The position numbers and the translations under genes were made by a program. This document shows, in pieces, positions 45,665 through 53,424 of a stretch of 56,606 nt of DNA. The notes under the pieces are model-generated. The model was not told the origin of the DNA and ran no database searches. It saw only the letters and a program-made list of their open reading frames with translations. Position 1 is the first letter of the stretch. Each line of letters starts with the position of its first letter. The DNA lies in the NCBI GenBank assembly GCA_020631475.1, contig JAHDHE010000005.1:1-56606 (forward strand), in the 5' to 3' direction. The stretch comes from Tenacibaculum sp. Its GTDB lineage: Bacteria; Bacteroidota; Bacteroidia; Flavobacteriales; Flavobacteriaceae.

Positions 45665-47023
45665 ATGAGAAATATATTAATTATTGGAGCTGGTAGATCT
45701 AGTTCATCACTTATTAAATACCTACTAGATAAATCAACACAAGAAAACTTACACATTACTATTGGTGATGTTTCTGTTGAAAATGCTCAAGAAAAAATAA
45801 ACAACCATAAAAATGCTACGGCAATTAAATTAGATGTTTTTAATGCAGAACAAAGAGTTGCTGCTATTAAAAATGCTGATATTGTTATATCTATGTTGCC
45901 TGCACGTTTTCATATTGAAGTTGCAAAAGATTGTGTAACTTACAACAAACATATGGTTACTGCTTCTTATGTTTCAGAAGAAATGCAAGCTTTAGATGAA
46001 GCTGTAAAAGAAAAAGGTTTAGTATTTATGAACGAAATAGGATTAGATCCTGGTATTGATCATATGAGTGCTATGCAAATCATAGATCGTATTCACGATC
46101 ATGGTGCTAAAATGCTATTATTTGAATCTTTTACTGGTGGATTAGTAGCTCCGGAAAGCGATACTAATTTATGGAACTATAAATTTACTTGGAACCCTAG
46201 AAATGTGGTTTTAGCTGGTCAAGGAGGTGCTGCAATGTTTATTCAAGAAAACACTTATAAATACATTCCTTACCATAAATTATTTAGAAGAACTGAGTTT
46301 TTAGATATTGATGGTTATGGTAAATTTGAAGGGTATGCAAATCGTGATTCTTTAAAATACAGAAGTTTATATAATTTAGAAAATATTCCAACAATGTACC
46401 GTGGCACAATTAGAAAAGTTGGTTTTTCTAGAGCTTGGAATGTTTTTGTACAATTAGGTATGACTGATGACACTTATACTATCGAAGATTCTGAAAACAT
46501 GAGTTTCCGTGATTTTACAAATTTATTCTTAGCCTATTCTCCTTCTGATTCTGTAGAGTTAAAATTCCGTTCTTACTTAAAAATAGATCAGGATGATATT
46601 ATGTGGGATAAATTTTTAGAGTTAGATATTTTTAATCCTGATAAAAAAATTGGTTTAAAAAATGCGACTCCAGCACAGATATTGCAAAAAATATTATCTG
46701 AAAAATGGACACTTGAGGCTGATGATAAAGATATGATTGTAATGCAACACAAATTTGGTTACCAATACAAAGAAGAAAAACGCCAAATAGAAAGTAGTAT
46801 GGTTATTAAAGGTGATGACCAAACTTATACTGCAATGGCAAAAACGGTTGGTTTACCTGTTGCCATGGCTGCTGTAAAAATTTTAAATGGAGAAATTAAA
46901 ACTCCTGGTGTACAATTACCTATTACCAAAGAAGTATATGAACCAATCTTAAAAGAATTAGAAGAGTACGGAATTACTTTTGTAGAGAAAAAAGTTCCAT
47001 ATTTAGGATATATAAAGGGGTAA
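45665..47023 (+). CDS. Saccharopine dehydrogenase family protein
   Basis: 452 residues. N-terminal Rossmann motif IIGAGRSSSSLIKYL binds NAD(P); then DVSVENAQEKI, NADIVISMLPARFHIEVAKDC, MNEIGLDPGIDHMSAM and ESFTGGLVAPESDTNLW, as in saccharopine reductases and spermidine-synthase-linked relatives. It probably acts in lysine breakdown or a related imine reduction; the exact substrate is open. Full length and well conserved in pattern. The next gene starts 32 bases later. Confidence 0.88.
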   Translation: MRNILIIGAGRSSSSLIKYLLDKSTQENLHITIGDVSVENAQEKINNHKNATAIKLDVFNAEQRVAAIKNADIVISMLPARFHIEVAKDCVTYNKHMVTASYVSEEMQALDEAVKEKGLVFMNEIGLDPGIDHMSAMQIIDRIHDHGAKMLLFESFTGGLVAPESDTNLWNYKFTWNPRNVVLAGQGGAAMFIQENTYKYIPYHKLFRRTEFLDIDGYGKFEGYANRDSLKYRSLYNLENIPTMYRGTIRKVGFSRAWNVFVQLGMTDDTYTIEDSENMSFRDFTNLFLAYSPSDSVELKFRSYLKIDQDDIMWDKFLELDIFNPDKKIGLKNATPAQILQKILSEKWTLEADDKDMIVMQHKFGYQYKEEKRQIESSMVIKGDDQTYTAMAKTVGLPVAMAAVKILNGEIKTPGVQLPITKEVYEPILKELEEYGITFVEKKVPYLGYIKG

Positions 47024-47055
47024 TTAACTATATTCGATATTAAAAAACAAATATC

Positions 47056-47862
47056 ATGAATTTTAATTGGAAAAGGAATCGTATAATATTTATCTTCATA
47101 ACAATAATTTTAATTGTTTTAAATTCAATTAACATATCTTATGATAATAAAATAAATTTCACAGTAAACATCCTGTCAATAATTCTACTTACTCCCCTAA
47201 TATTATTTGTAGAAAAACTTAATAAATCATTAAGTCTAAAGTATAAATCAAAAAACTTAAAAATATTAGAATATATTTCATACGTTACTCTATCCTTATC
47301 TGGGATAATTATAATTGGTTCCTTACTTGTATCTTTTCTATTAATTTTGAGTGAGGGTGGAGAAAATCTTTTGATTTACAAATCCTTACTTGAATTTTTC
47401 ATTTTTTTAATCTTTATTATTTTTTCAATTTATTTTTTTAGGACAAGAAAAAATGTTTTAGGAAAATATAATGCTGAAAACATTAAACAAGATAATTATC
47501 TAATTAAAACTAATTTTTCATCTACAGAAGAAAGACTTAAATTATGCAAAATCTGTTTAAATAGACAAATAGATTTTAATCAAGGGTTACAATGTAAACT
47601 AACTAATCAAAAACCAGATTTTGTTTCTTCATGTGAAAAATTCACTATCGACAAAAAAGAAAAGGAAAAAATAGAAAAATTATCTTTTGATTTTGAAAAA
47701 AATAAAAAAGGATTTATTAATAGTTGGAAAGGAGCATTATTGTTTTCTTTATTTGGTTTTGTTAGAGCTGCAATAAAAGGTCCTGAAGATCCGATGGGGC
47801 TAGTCTTTATTTTACTAGGTGTAGGATGGCTTTTAATTACTCTTTTCGATAAAAGAGATTAA
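47056..47862 (+). CDS. Membrane protein with a flavobacterial four-cysteine motif
   Basis: 268 residues. Four transmembrane helices in the first half (about 10-26, 34-52, 72-97, 108-128). A cytoplasmic segment follows with CKICLNRQIDFNQGLQCKL then a further Cys at SSCEKF (about 168-198), a C-x2-C-x11-C-x14-C pattern typical of small flavobacterial metal-binding modules. The C-terminus is hydrophobic again (LVFILLGVGWLLITL). Function unknown. AT-rich and unlike its neighbours in codon simplicity, which may point to accessory status. Confidence 0.65.
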   Translation: MNFNWKRNRIIFIFITIILIVLNSINISYDNKINFTVNILSIILLTPLILFVEKLNKSLSLKYKSKNLKILEYISYVTLSLSGIIIIGSLLVSFLLILSEGGENLLIYKSLLEFFIFLIFIIFSIYFFRTRKNVLGKYNAENIKQDNYLIKTNFSSTEERLKLCKICLNRQIDFNQGLQCKLTNQKPDFVSSCEKFTIDKKEKEKIEKLSFDFEKNKKGFINSWKGALLFSLFGFVRAAIKGPEDPMGLVFILLGVGWLLITLFDKRD

Positions 47863-47869
47863 TCTTTTG

Positions 47870-47936
47870 CATTTTCAAATAAAATCTTTAAAAACATTTA
47901 TATAGGCATCAGTTTACTGGTGCCTTTCTTTTCTAT
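47870..47936 (-). pseudogene. Degenerate copy of the methyltransferase 3' end (direct repeat, copy 1)
   Basis: About 67 bases closely match 48921-48989 (roughly nine in ten positions, one gap). Read on the minus strand, copy 2 is the end of the methyltransferase gene (KERHQYTDAYINL...). Copy 1 gives KERHQ, then TAA for Tyr, then TDAYIN and a frameshift. It also forms the hairpin GGCATCAGT/ACTGGTGCC (47905-47924), which can serve as terminator of the preceding plus-strand gene. Confidence 0.65.
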
Positions 47937-48064
47937 TATAAGTTTATTTGTAATTAAAAAATACAACTAAAGTATCTATTCTTATTTTTTCTATTAATTT
48001 TACACTCGCTAAAAACAATTGATTTATAACATAATAGCAAATCAAAAAAAACGATAAATACACA

Positions 48065-48916
48065 ATGAAAAAATCGATCTTTTTAAAACTTATTTTATGT
48101 TTCTTATTTTTTCAATCAAGCATTAATAATGCGCAAGAAAAAATCACTACCCCATACGGAAACAATAAAGAAGCAGGTAAGTATGCTAGAGTAAATGGAA
48201 CTAAACTTTACTACGAAGAATATGGTACTGGAGAACCTTTATTAATAATTCATAGCTGTGGTACCGATATTAAAGCTATGGAATTTCAAATTGATTTTTT
48301 TAGAAATAACTATAGGGTTATTGCTGTTGACAGCAGAGGTCAAGGTAAATCTAAATTAAAAACAAACGATTTAACATACGACTTAATGGCTAAAGACTTA
48401 GAAGCTTTAGTTAAACATTTAAAACTAAACACTGTAAATATTCTTGGTTGGAGTGATGGAGGAATTATTGCCTTAAAAATGGGAATTAACAATAACATCA
48501 ATATTAAAAAAATTATTAGCATGGGTGCTAATTTAAGACCCGACACTACAGCTATTAATACTTGGGCCTACAAGCAAGTAAGAGAAATGCACGCTGAAAA
48601 CTTAAAAAAAGCCAATAGCGGTGACAAATCTAAAGACTGGAAAAAAGAATTACAGCTAGATAATTTACTTTTAAACCAACCAAACATTAACCATAAAGAT
48701 TTAGCTAAAATAAAAGCTCCTGTATTAGTAATGGTAGGTGATAATGATATTATTAAAAATGAACATGCTGTTGAAATTTTTAATCATATTCCTAAATCTC
48801 AGCTATGTATAATGCCAGGTAGAAACCATGGTGCACCTAGAAATGATTCGAAAATATTTAACGAAATAGCTAATCATTTTTTAGGAAACTCTTTTGAGTA
48901 TTCAGAAAAAAACTAA
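48065..48916 (+). CDS. Alpha/beta hydrolase, exported
   Basis: 283 residues with a signal peptide cleaved after INNAQ (about residue 24). Alpha/beta-hydrolase core: HSCGTD near the oxyanion position, DSRGQGKSK, GWSDGG (nucleophile Ser, about 129-134), GDNDIIKNEHA (acid Asp) and GRNHGAP (catalytic His). Substrate unknown; it resembles the small-molecule esterase/haloperoxidase-like group. It is bounded on both sides by copies of the same 67-69 base sequence, the right one being the 3' end of the adjacent methyltransferase gene, so it looks like an insertion. Confidence 0.85.
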   Translation: MKKSIFLKLILCFLFFQSSINNAQEKITTPYGNNKEAGKYARVNGTKLYYEEYGTGEPLLIIHSCGTDIKAMEFQIDFFRNNYRVIAVDSRGQGKSKLKTNDLTYDLMAKDLEALVKHLKLNTVNILGWSDGGIIALKMGINNNINIKKIISMGANLRPDTTAINTWAYKQVREMHAENLKKANSGDKSKDWKKELQLDNLLLNQPNINHKDLAKIKAPVLVMVGDNDIIKNEHAVEIFNHIPKSQLCIMPGRNHGAPRNDSKIFNEIANHFLGNSFEYSEKN

Positions 48917-48917
48917 A

Positions 48918-49637
48918 CTACATTTTCAAATAAAAATCTTTTGTAAGATTTATATAGGCATCAGTATACTGGTGCCTTTCTTTTTCTATAGTTAATTCTT
49001 CTTTTTCTATATTAGTTTTGTAAAAAGATAAGGTTAACAAACTTCTTTTAATTTCAGAATTTTCGTTTCCTCTAACTCTACAAATTTTATTTAAAAACAA
49101 ATTGTTTTCTTTTGCTAATTCAACAAAAGCATCTTCTTCTTTAAAAGGGATGATCACAGAAAATAATCCGTTTTTTGATAAGATTTTTGAAACACCAATA
49201 ATTAAATTTTCAAAAGAAAGTGAAGAAGTAAAACGAGCTTTATTTCTTGCATCATTACTCGTTTCAAAATCATCTGTGTAAAATGGCGGATTTGAAACTA
49301 TAACATCGTATTGCTCCTCTTCTTCAGCCATTTCATTGGCAAAATCAGTAAATGAAGCATTGTAACAAAACAATCGATCTCCCCAATCAGATTGTTCGAA
49401 ATTCTCTACTGTTTGTTCGTAAGCACTTTCATCTATTTCTATAGCATCTATCGTCATTGCATCACATCGTTGTGCTAACATTAACGATATTACTCCTGTA
49501 CCAGAACCAATATCTAAAATTGCATCAGGAAATTCTCCTAGATTACACCAAGCTCCTAGTAAAACTCCATCCGTTCCAACTTTCATCGCTGTTTTATCTT
49601 GATGTACCGTAAATTCTTTAAATTTAAATGGTTTCAT
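48918..49637 (-). CDS. trmN6: tRNA1(Val) (adenine(37)-N6)-methyltransferase-like protein
   Basis: 239 residues. SAM-binding motif ILDIGSGTGVISLMLAQR (about 41-58), acidic IEIDESAYEQT, and the N6-adenine catalytic motif VSNPPFYTDD (about 110-119). PFKFKEFTVHQDKTAMKVGTDGVLLGAW at the start is typical of the TrmN6 (YfiC) family, which methylates A37 of tRNA-Val. The C-terminal codons lie inside the duplicated repeat. The ATG directly follows the stop of a 43-codon gene. Confidence 0.88.
   Translation of the reverse strand: MKPFKFKEFTVHQDKTAMKVGTDGVLLGAWCNLGEFPDAILDIGSGTGVISLMLAQRCDAMTIDAIEIDESAYEQTVENFEQSDWGDRLFCYNASFTDFANEMAEEEEQYDVIVSNPPFYTDDFETSNDARNKARFTSSLSFENLIIGVSKILSKNGLFSVIIPFKEEDAFVELAKENNLFLNKICRVRGNENSEIKRSLLTLSFYKTNIEKEELTIEKERHQYTDAYINLTKDFYLKM
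48921..48989. repeat. Direct repeat copy 2, functional methyltransferase 3' end
   Basis: It matches copy 1 at 47870-47936. It encodes the last 23 codons of the leftward methyltransferase and includes a terminator-like hairpin GGCATCAGT/ACTGGTGCC. Confidence 0.7.
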
Positions 49638-49769
49638 TTAGAAATATCTACCAATTATTTTATCTGCATTAAAAAATAAATACAGCACTAATGCTAATAA
49701 AATTACTAAAAACAATCCTTTTTGGGGTTTTGCTTTTCTTTGTTTACCAAAACGTCTTTTAAATTCCAT
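49638..49769 (-). CDS. Small single-helix membrane protein, 43 residues
   Basis: A short frame of 43 codons: basic N-terminus MEFKRRFGKQRKAKPQKG, one transmembrane helix LFLVILLALVLYLFF (about 19-33), and the short tail NADKIIGRYF. The stop TAA is immediately followed by the ATG of the trmN6-like gene, and the frame starts 15 bases after the mnmD stop, so it fits an operon mnmD - small gene - trmN6. Positive-inside topology puts the N-terminus in the cytoplasm. Function unknown. Confidence 0.65.
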   Translation of the reverse strand: MEFKRRFGKQRKAKPQKGLFLVILLALVLYLFFNADKIIGRYF

Positions 49770-49784
49770 TTCTTATAACTTTAC

Positions 49785-50438
49785 TTATATTTTTGTTGCT
49801 CTTAACATGTGCCATTTACCAAGAGGACCTGGTAAACGTTTTAATGAAAACCCAGCTGAACGCATAGCTCGTTTTACATCTCCTTTTGATGCATAGGTAA
49901 CTAAAATTCCATTTAATTTTAAGGCTGAGTACATTTTATCGAAGATTTCTTTCGTCCATAAATCTGGTTGTTTTTCTGGACCAAAAGCATCAAAATAAAT
50001 TAAATCATATTTATTTATACCTTCTATTTCAGAAAAAAAACGTTGTTGTTTTGTTAAAGAAAAATTATTTGAAATCACATGTTTTTCTTCCCAAGTAGAA
50101 TTATGAATTTTCTTAAAAATCTCTTTATTATTTTCTGCTTTTAGTTCTTGTACGTAATTCATTTTAGCAACCTCTTCTATACTTACAGGGTAAGCTTCTA
50201 CTCCAACATAATCAATTGTTTTATCACTTTCTAAACAAGTAATAAAACAATTTAATCCTGTACCAAAACCTATTTCTAAAATTGAAATTTTTTCTTTATC
50301 AACAACTTCTAATCCATTCTTAATATATACATGATAGGCTTCTTGAATAGCTCCATGCTTTGAATGGTATTGTTCATCCCAATCTGGTAAATGAATGGTT
50401 GTTGAACCGTCGGAAGTTATGATTATTTCTCTTTTAAT
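49785..50438 (-). CDS. mnmD: tRNA (5-methylaminomethyl-2-thiouridine)(34)-methyltransferase, non-ATG start
   Basis: The frame is open from a TGA at 50454-50456 and contains all MnmD features: IITSDGSTTIHLPDWDEQYHS near the N-terminus, ILEIGFGTGLN (SAM site), VGVEAYPVS, YDLIYFDAFGPEKQP and YASKGDVKRAMRSAGF. No ATG, GTG or TTG precedes the conserved start. The codon where homologues have the initiator Met (before KREIIITSDG) is ATT at 50438-50436, giving 217 residues. The first ATG (50162) would remove the SAM-binding site. It completes mnm5s2U34 in tRNA wobble positions. The upstream DUF4920 gene stops 10 bases earlier. Confidence 0.82.
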   Translation of the reverse strand: MKREIIITSDGSTTIHLPDWDEQYHSKHGAIQEAYHVYIKNGLEVVDKEKISILEIGFGTGLNCFITCLESDKTIDYVGVEAYPVSIEEVAKMNYVQELKAENNKEIFKKIHNSTWEEKHVISNNFSLTKQQRFFSEIEGINKYDLIYFDAFGPEKQPDLWTKEIFDKMYSALKLNGILVTYASKGDVKRAMRSAGFSLKRLPGPLGKWHMLRATKI

Positions 50439-50448
50439 AACTAATAAT

Positions 50449-50943
50449 TTATTTCATCAATACACCGTGTGCTAAAAAAGAAAATTCTTTCTTAGGCTCT
50501 GTAATTTTAGCTATCTCTTCTTTACTTTTTCCTGCATCTTCTGCGTAGTGACGTAACTCATCTACTGATGTTTCTTTTACAAATGCTTTTCCTTCAACAA
50601 CAACTTCTTTTCCTTGACTATCTAAAGGCATAAAAAATCCGTAATCTTTAAAACGCACCATTGTTTTTTCATCTCCAATAGGTAAAACCATCCAACATCC
50701 TTTTTTTGAACATACTTCACCTATACTAGATGCAAACTTTACATTTACGCTATCGCCAATACTTAATGTTTTAAATTTCTCTTGCATTTGTTTAGCTGTT
50801 AAGGCTTCATCTGCAGATATTTTATCTCCAAAAGAAGTATACTCAACAATTGCTTTTTCTTGCTTAGGCTCTTCTTTTTTTTCAGTTTTACAGGCTGTAA
50901 GCAATCCTATTAAAACAAGGCTTAAAAAAAGTATTCTTTTCAT
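50449..50943 (-). CDS. DUF4920 family lipoprotein
   Basis: 164 residues from the ATG at 50943 (a longer frame begins at 50973 but puts ten residues before the signal). Lipoprotein signal LSLVLIGLLTAC (Cys 18). The mature protein carries SFGDKI and VCSKKGCWMVLPIGD, whose Cys pair and GCWM are typical of DUF4920, and EVVVEGKAFVKETSVDELRHYAEDAG. Function unknown; a metal- or redox-linked envelope role is possible. Followed closely by mnmD. Confidence 0.85.
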   Translation of the reverse strand: MKRILFLSLVLIGLLTACKTEKKEEPKQEKAIVEYTSFGDKISADEALTAKQMQEKFKTLSIGDSVNVKFASSIGEVCSKKGCWMVLPIGDEKTMVRFKDYGFFMPLDSQGKEVVVEGKAFVKETSVDELRHYAEDAGKSKEEIAKITEPKKEFSFLAHGVLMK

Positions 50944-51032
50944 AATCAAAAGTTTAAATTTAATATGATACAAAGATAATTATAATTAGTTAAGTCGATC
51001 TTTTAAAAGAATAATTATAACGCTAGTTTTAG

Positions 51033-51040
51033 TATCTTTG
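51033..51040 (+). promoter_or_regulatory. ilvE -7 promoter element
   Basis: TATCTTTG, matching TAnnTTTG exactly, 24 bases before the ilvE ATG. The -33 region is AT-rich with no clean TTTG. Confidence 0.6.
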
Positions 51041-51064
51041 TGAGACTTCAAAATAAGGGAATTT

Positions 51065-52114
51065 ATGGACATTGACATTCAGTTAATAGAACAATCAAAA
51101 ATAAATACAGTAGATTTTAATAATTTAACTTTCGGACGTACTTTTTCTGACCATATGTTAGTTTGCGATTTTTCTGAAGGAAAATGGCAAACACCTAAAA
51201 TAATGCCTTACGGACCAATGTTATTTGAACCGTCTGCTAGAGTTTTTCATTACGGACAAGCTGTTTTTGAAGGAATGAAAGCTTTTAAAGATGAAAACGA
51301 CGATGTGTTTTTATTTAGACCTGATGAAAACTTTCATCGAATAAACAAATCGGCAGAACGTTTAGCAATGCCCCATGTTAGTGAAGAAGTTTTTTTTGAG
51401 GGATTAAAAAAATTATTAAAAATTGATAATGATTGGATAAAAAAAGGATTTGGTAATTCATTATACATTCGTCCTTTTATAATAGCGACCGAAGGAGCTA
51501 TTGCTGCATCTCCTGCCGAAGAGTATAAATTTATCATTATTTGTTCTCCCGCACAATCTTATTACGCAGGCGAAGTAAGAGTTGTTTTTGCTGAAAAATA
51601 CAGTAGATCTGCTGATGGCGGTGTTGGTTTTGCGAAAGCTGCAGGTAATTATGCTGCACAATTTTATCCAACCAGTTTAGCTCATAAAGAAGGATATCAA
51701 CAAATTATTTGGACAGATGCTAGTACACACCAGTATTTAGAAGAAGCTGGAACTATGAATATTTTCTTTAGAATTGGAGATAAATTAGTTACCGCTCCTA
51801 ATAATGATAGAATTTTAGATGGTGTTACCAGAAAATCTATTATACAATTAGCAAATGATAATGATATAGAAATTGAGGTTCGTAGAGTATCGGTTGCTGA
51901 AATTAAAGAAGCTGCTAAACTAGGAGAATTAAAAGAAATTTTCGGATCTGGTACTGCTGCGGTAATTAATCCAATAAAAGGTTTTAAGCATCAAAATGAT
52001 GTTTTTGAATTACCAGAAATAACCAATTCTTACGCTAGTTTATTTAAAGAAAAATTACTTAATATTCAATACAATAAGTCTGAAGATAAGCATAATTGGC
52101 GCGTTAAAATTTAA
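51065..52114 (+). CDS. ilvE: Branched-chain-amino-acid aminotransferase
   Basis: 349 residues, fold-type IV PLP enzyme. HYGQAVFEGMKAFKDEN, RINKSAERLAMP, LYIRPFIIATEG, FAKAAGNYAAQFYP (the Schiff-base Lys lies in this region), YLEEAGTMNIFF and ILDGVTRKSI, then FGSGTAAVINPI. Transfers amino groups between glutamate and the keto acids of Leu, Ile and Val. Full length, and probably monocistronic with the TlpA-like gene 66 bases downstream. Confidence 0.95.
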   Translation: MDIDIQLIEQSKINTVDFNNLTFGRTFSDHMLVCDFSEGKWQTPKIMPYGPMLFEPSARVFHYGQAVFEGMKAFKDENDDVFLFRPDENFHRINKSAERLAMPHVSEEVFFEGLKKLLKIDNDWIKKGFGNSLYIRPFIIATEGAIAASPAEEYKFIIICSPAQSYYAGEVRVVFAEKYSRSADGGVGFAKAAGNYAAQFYPTSLAHKEGYQQIIWTDASTHQYLEEAGTMNIFFRIGDKLVTAPNNDRILDGVTRKSIIQLANDNDIEIEVRRVSVAEIKEAAKLGELKEIFGSGTAAVINPIKGFKHQNDVFELPEITNSYASLFKEKLLNIQYNKSEDKHNWRVKI

Positions 52115-52180
52115 TTCTCATTAAAAAAAGCTATATTAGTAATTCATAATCAATTTATTAAAAGAAAATTCTAAGGGGAA

Positions 52181-53227
52181 ATGAAAAATATTGTACCAGC
52201 GTTAGTGTCGATAATAGTAGGTTTTGCTATTTCGTCTTTTGCGCTAAACAAATACATGGATGTAGACACTAAGAATTCTAATCCAACAATTGAACTTACG
52301 CAAGTAGATGATGAACCAGCTGCTAGTTTAGATCAAGATACTTCTGAAGAAATTCCAGCTACAGAAATAGAAGATTCTAATGAAAACCTTTCTACAGAAA
52401 ACTTAACTGAAGAAGGTAATGATATTACATCTGATGAAAACATTGCTGGTGATGATGAGAACTTAGCAGATACTTCTGAAAAAAGTGATGAAAGTGAAGC
52501 TTTAGAAGTAGAAAGTTCTAATGATGAACCTATTGTAAATATAGCTATTGATAAAATTCAAGATAGTTACGATAACTGGAGAGCTTATACCAAAGGAAAT
52601 ATCGATTTAATGTCTACTTATGTTCCTATTGATGATAAAGGAGCTAAGGTTGAAAAAGGTATTTTTTTAAATTTATTAAGAACCGGTGCTTATATACCTG
52701 TTAAATCAGAAAATAAAGGGAAAATTGAATACAAACTTACCAATTTTAAAGAATCTACTGATGACAAGATAAAAAAGGCTATTGTAGGTAAAGCCACTGT
52801 TGCGTACAAGTACTTTAAAATGGAGGGTAAAAAATTACCTACTTATGATTTTGTAGATTTAAAAGGAAAATCTCATAACAAAGCTGATACTAAAGGAAAA
52901 ATTTTAGTTTTAAAATGTTGGTTTATTAATTGTAAAGTTTGTGTTGAAGAATTTCCGCAATTAAACGCTTTAGTAGAAAAATATAAAAATGACAAAATAG
53001 AATTTGTAAGTTTAGCTTTTGATGAAAAAGACAAACTTGTTGAATTTCTAAAAACCAAAGACTTTAAGTATGTTACGGTGCCTGAGCAGAAAAAATATAT
53101 GTCTAAAAAATTAAAGGTAAAACAATACCCTACTCACTTAATTGTAGATGCTAACGGTAGAATTATAAAGATGGTTAACAATGTTAAAACCTTAACCTCA
53201 GAACTCTCTCGTATTACTGGTAAATAA
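52181..53227 (+). CDS. TlpA/thioredoxin-like protein with acidic linker, membrane-anchored
   Basis: 348 residues. An N-terminal helix (about 3-22) anchors the protein in the membrane. Residues about 30-118 are a Glu/Asp/Ser/Asn-rich low-complexity stretch with loosely repeated DENLA and ENLSTENL units. Residues about 125-205 form a small domain. Residues about 215-348 form a TlpA-type thioredoxin domain with CWFINCKVCVEEFPQL (active site C-K-V-C) and KQYPTHLIVDANGRI with the cis-Pro. Predicted to act as a disulfide reductase or thiol relay in the periplasm. Its stop codon is part of the downstream long inverted repeat. Confidence 0.82.
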   Translation: MKNIVPALVSIIVGFAISSFALNKYMDVDTKNSNPTIELTQVDDEPAASLDQDTSEEIPATEIEDSNENLSTENLTEEGNDITSDENIAGDDENLADTSEKSDESEALEVESSNDEPIVNIAIDKIQDSYDNWRAYTKGNIDLMSTYVPIDDKGAKVEKGIFLNLLRTGAYIPVKSENKGKIEYKLTNFKESTDDKIKKAIVGKATVAYKYFKMEGKKLPTYDFVDLKGKSHNKADTKGKILVLKCWFINCKVCVEEFPQLNALVEKYKNDKIEFVSLAFDEKDKLVEFLKTKDFKYVTVPEQKKYMSKKLKVKQYPTHLIVDANGRIIKMVNNVKTLTSELSRITGK

Positions 53228-53420
53228 TAAAAAGAGGCTGTCTGAAAAGACTTTTTGTCATTTTTTTACCGAAAAATTTTCTATGACAGTTTCAGAAATT
53301 ATAGAAAAACCATCATTTTAAGCTAAAATGGTCGTTTTTTGATGTTTTTTAAAGAAGTAACCGAAAAATAATCTAAATTTTATTTTTTCGTTTTACTTTT
53401 CAGACAGCCTCTTTTTATTA
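53225..53420. repeat. Long inverted-repeat element (25-bp perfect arms, about 146-base interior)
   Basis: Arms 53225-53249 and 53396-53420 are exact reverse complements. Each contains AAAAAGAGGCTGTCTGAAAAG or its complement. The left arm begins in the stop codon of the TlpA-like gene. The interior has no gene but contains a hairpin CATTTTA/TAAAATG around 53314-53330 and two copies of ACCGAAAAAT. It resembles a MITE-like non-autonomous element or an unusually long bidirectional terminator. GAGGCTGTC ends are reminiscent of some insertion-sequence termini. Confidence 0.75.
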
Positions 53421-53424
53421 GAGG

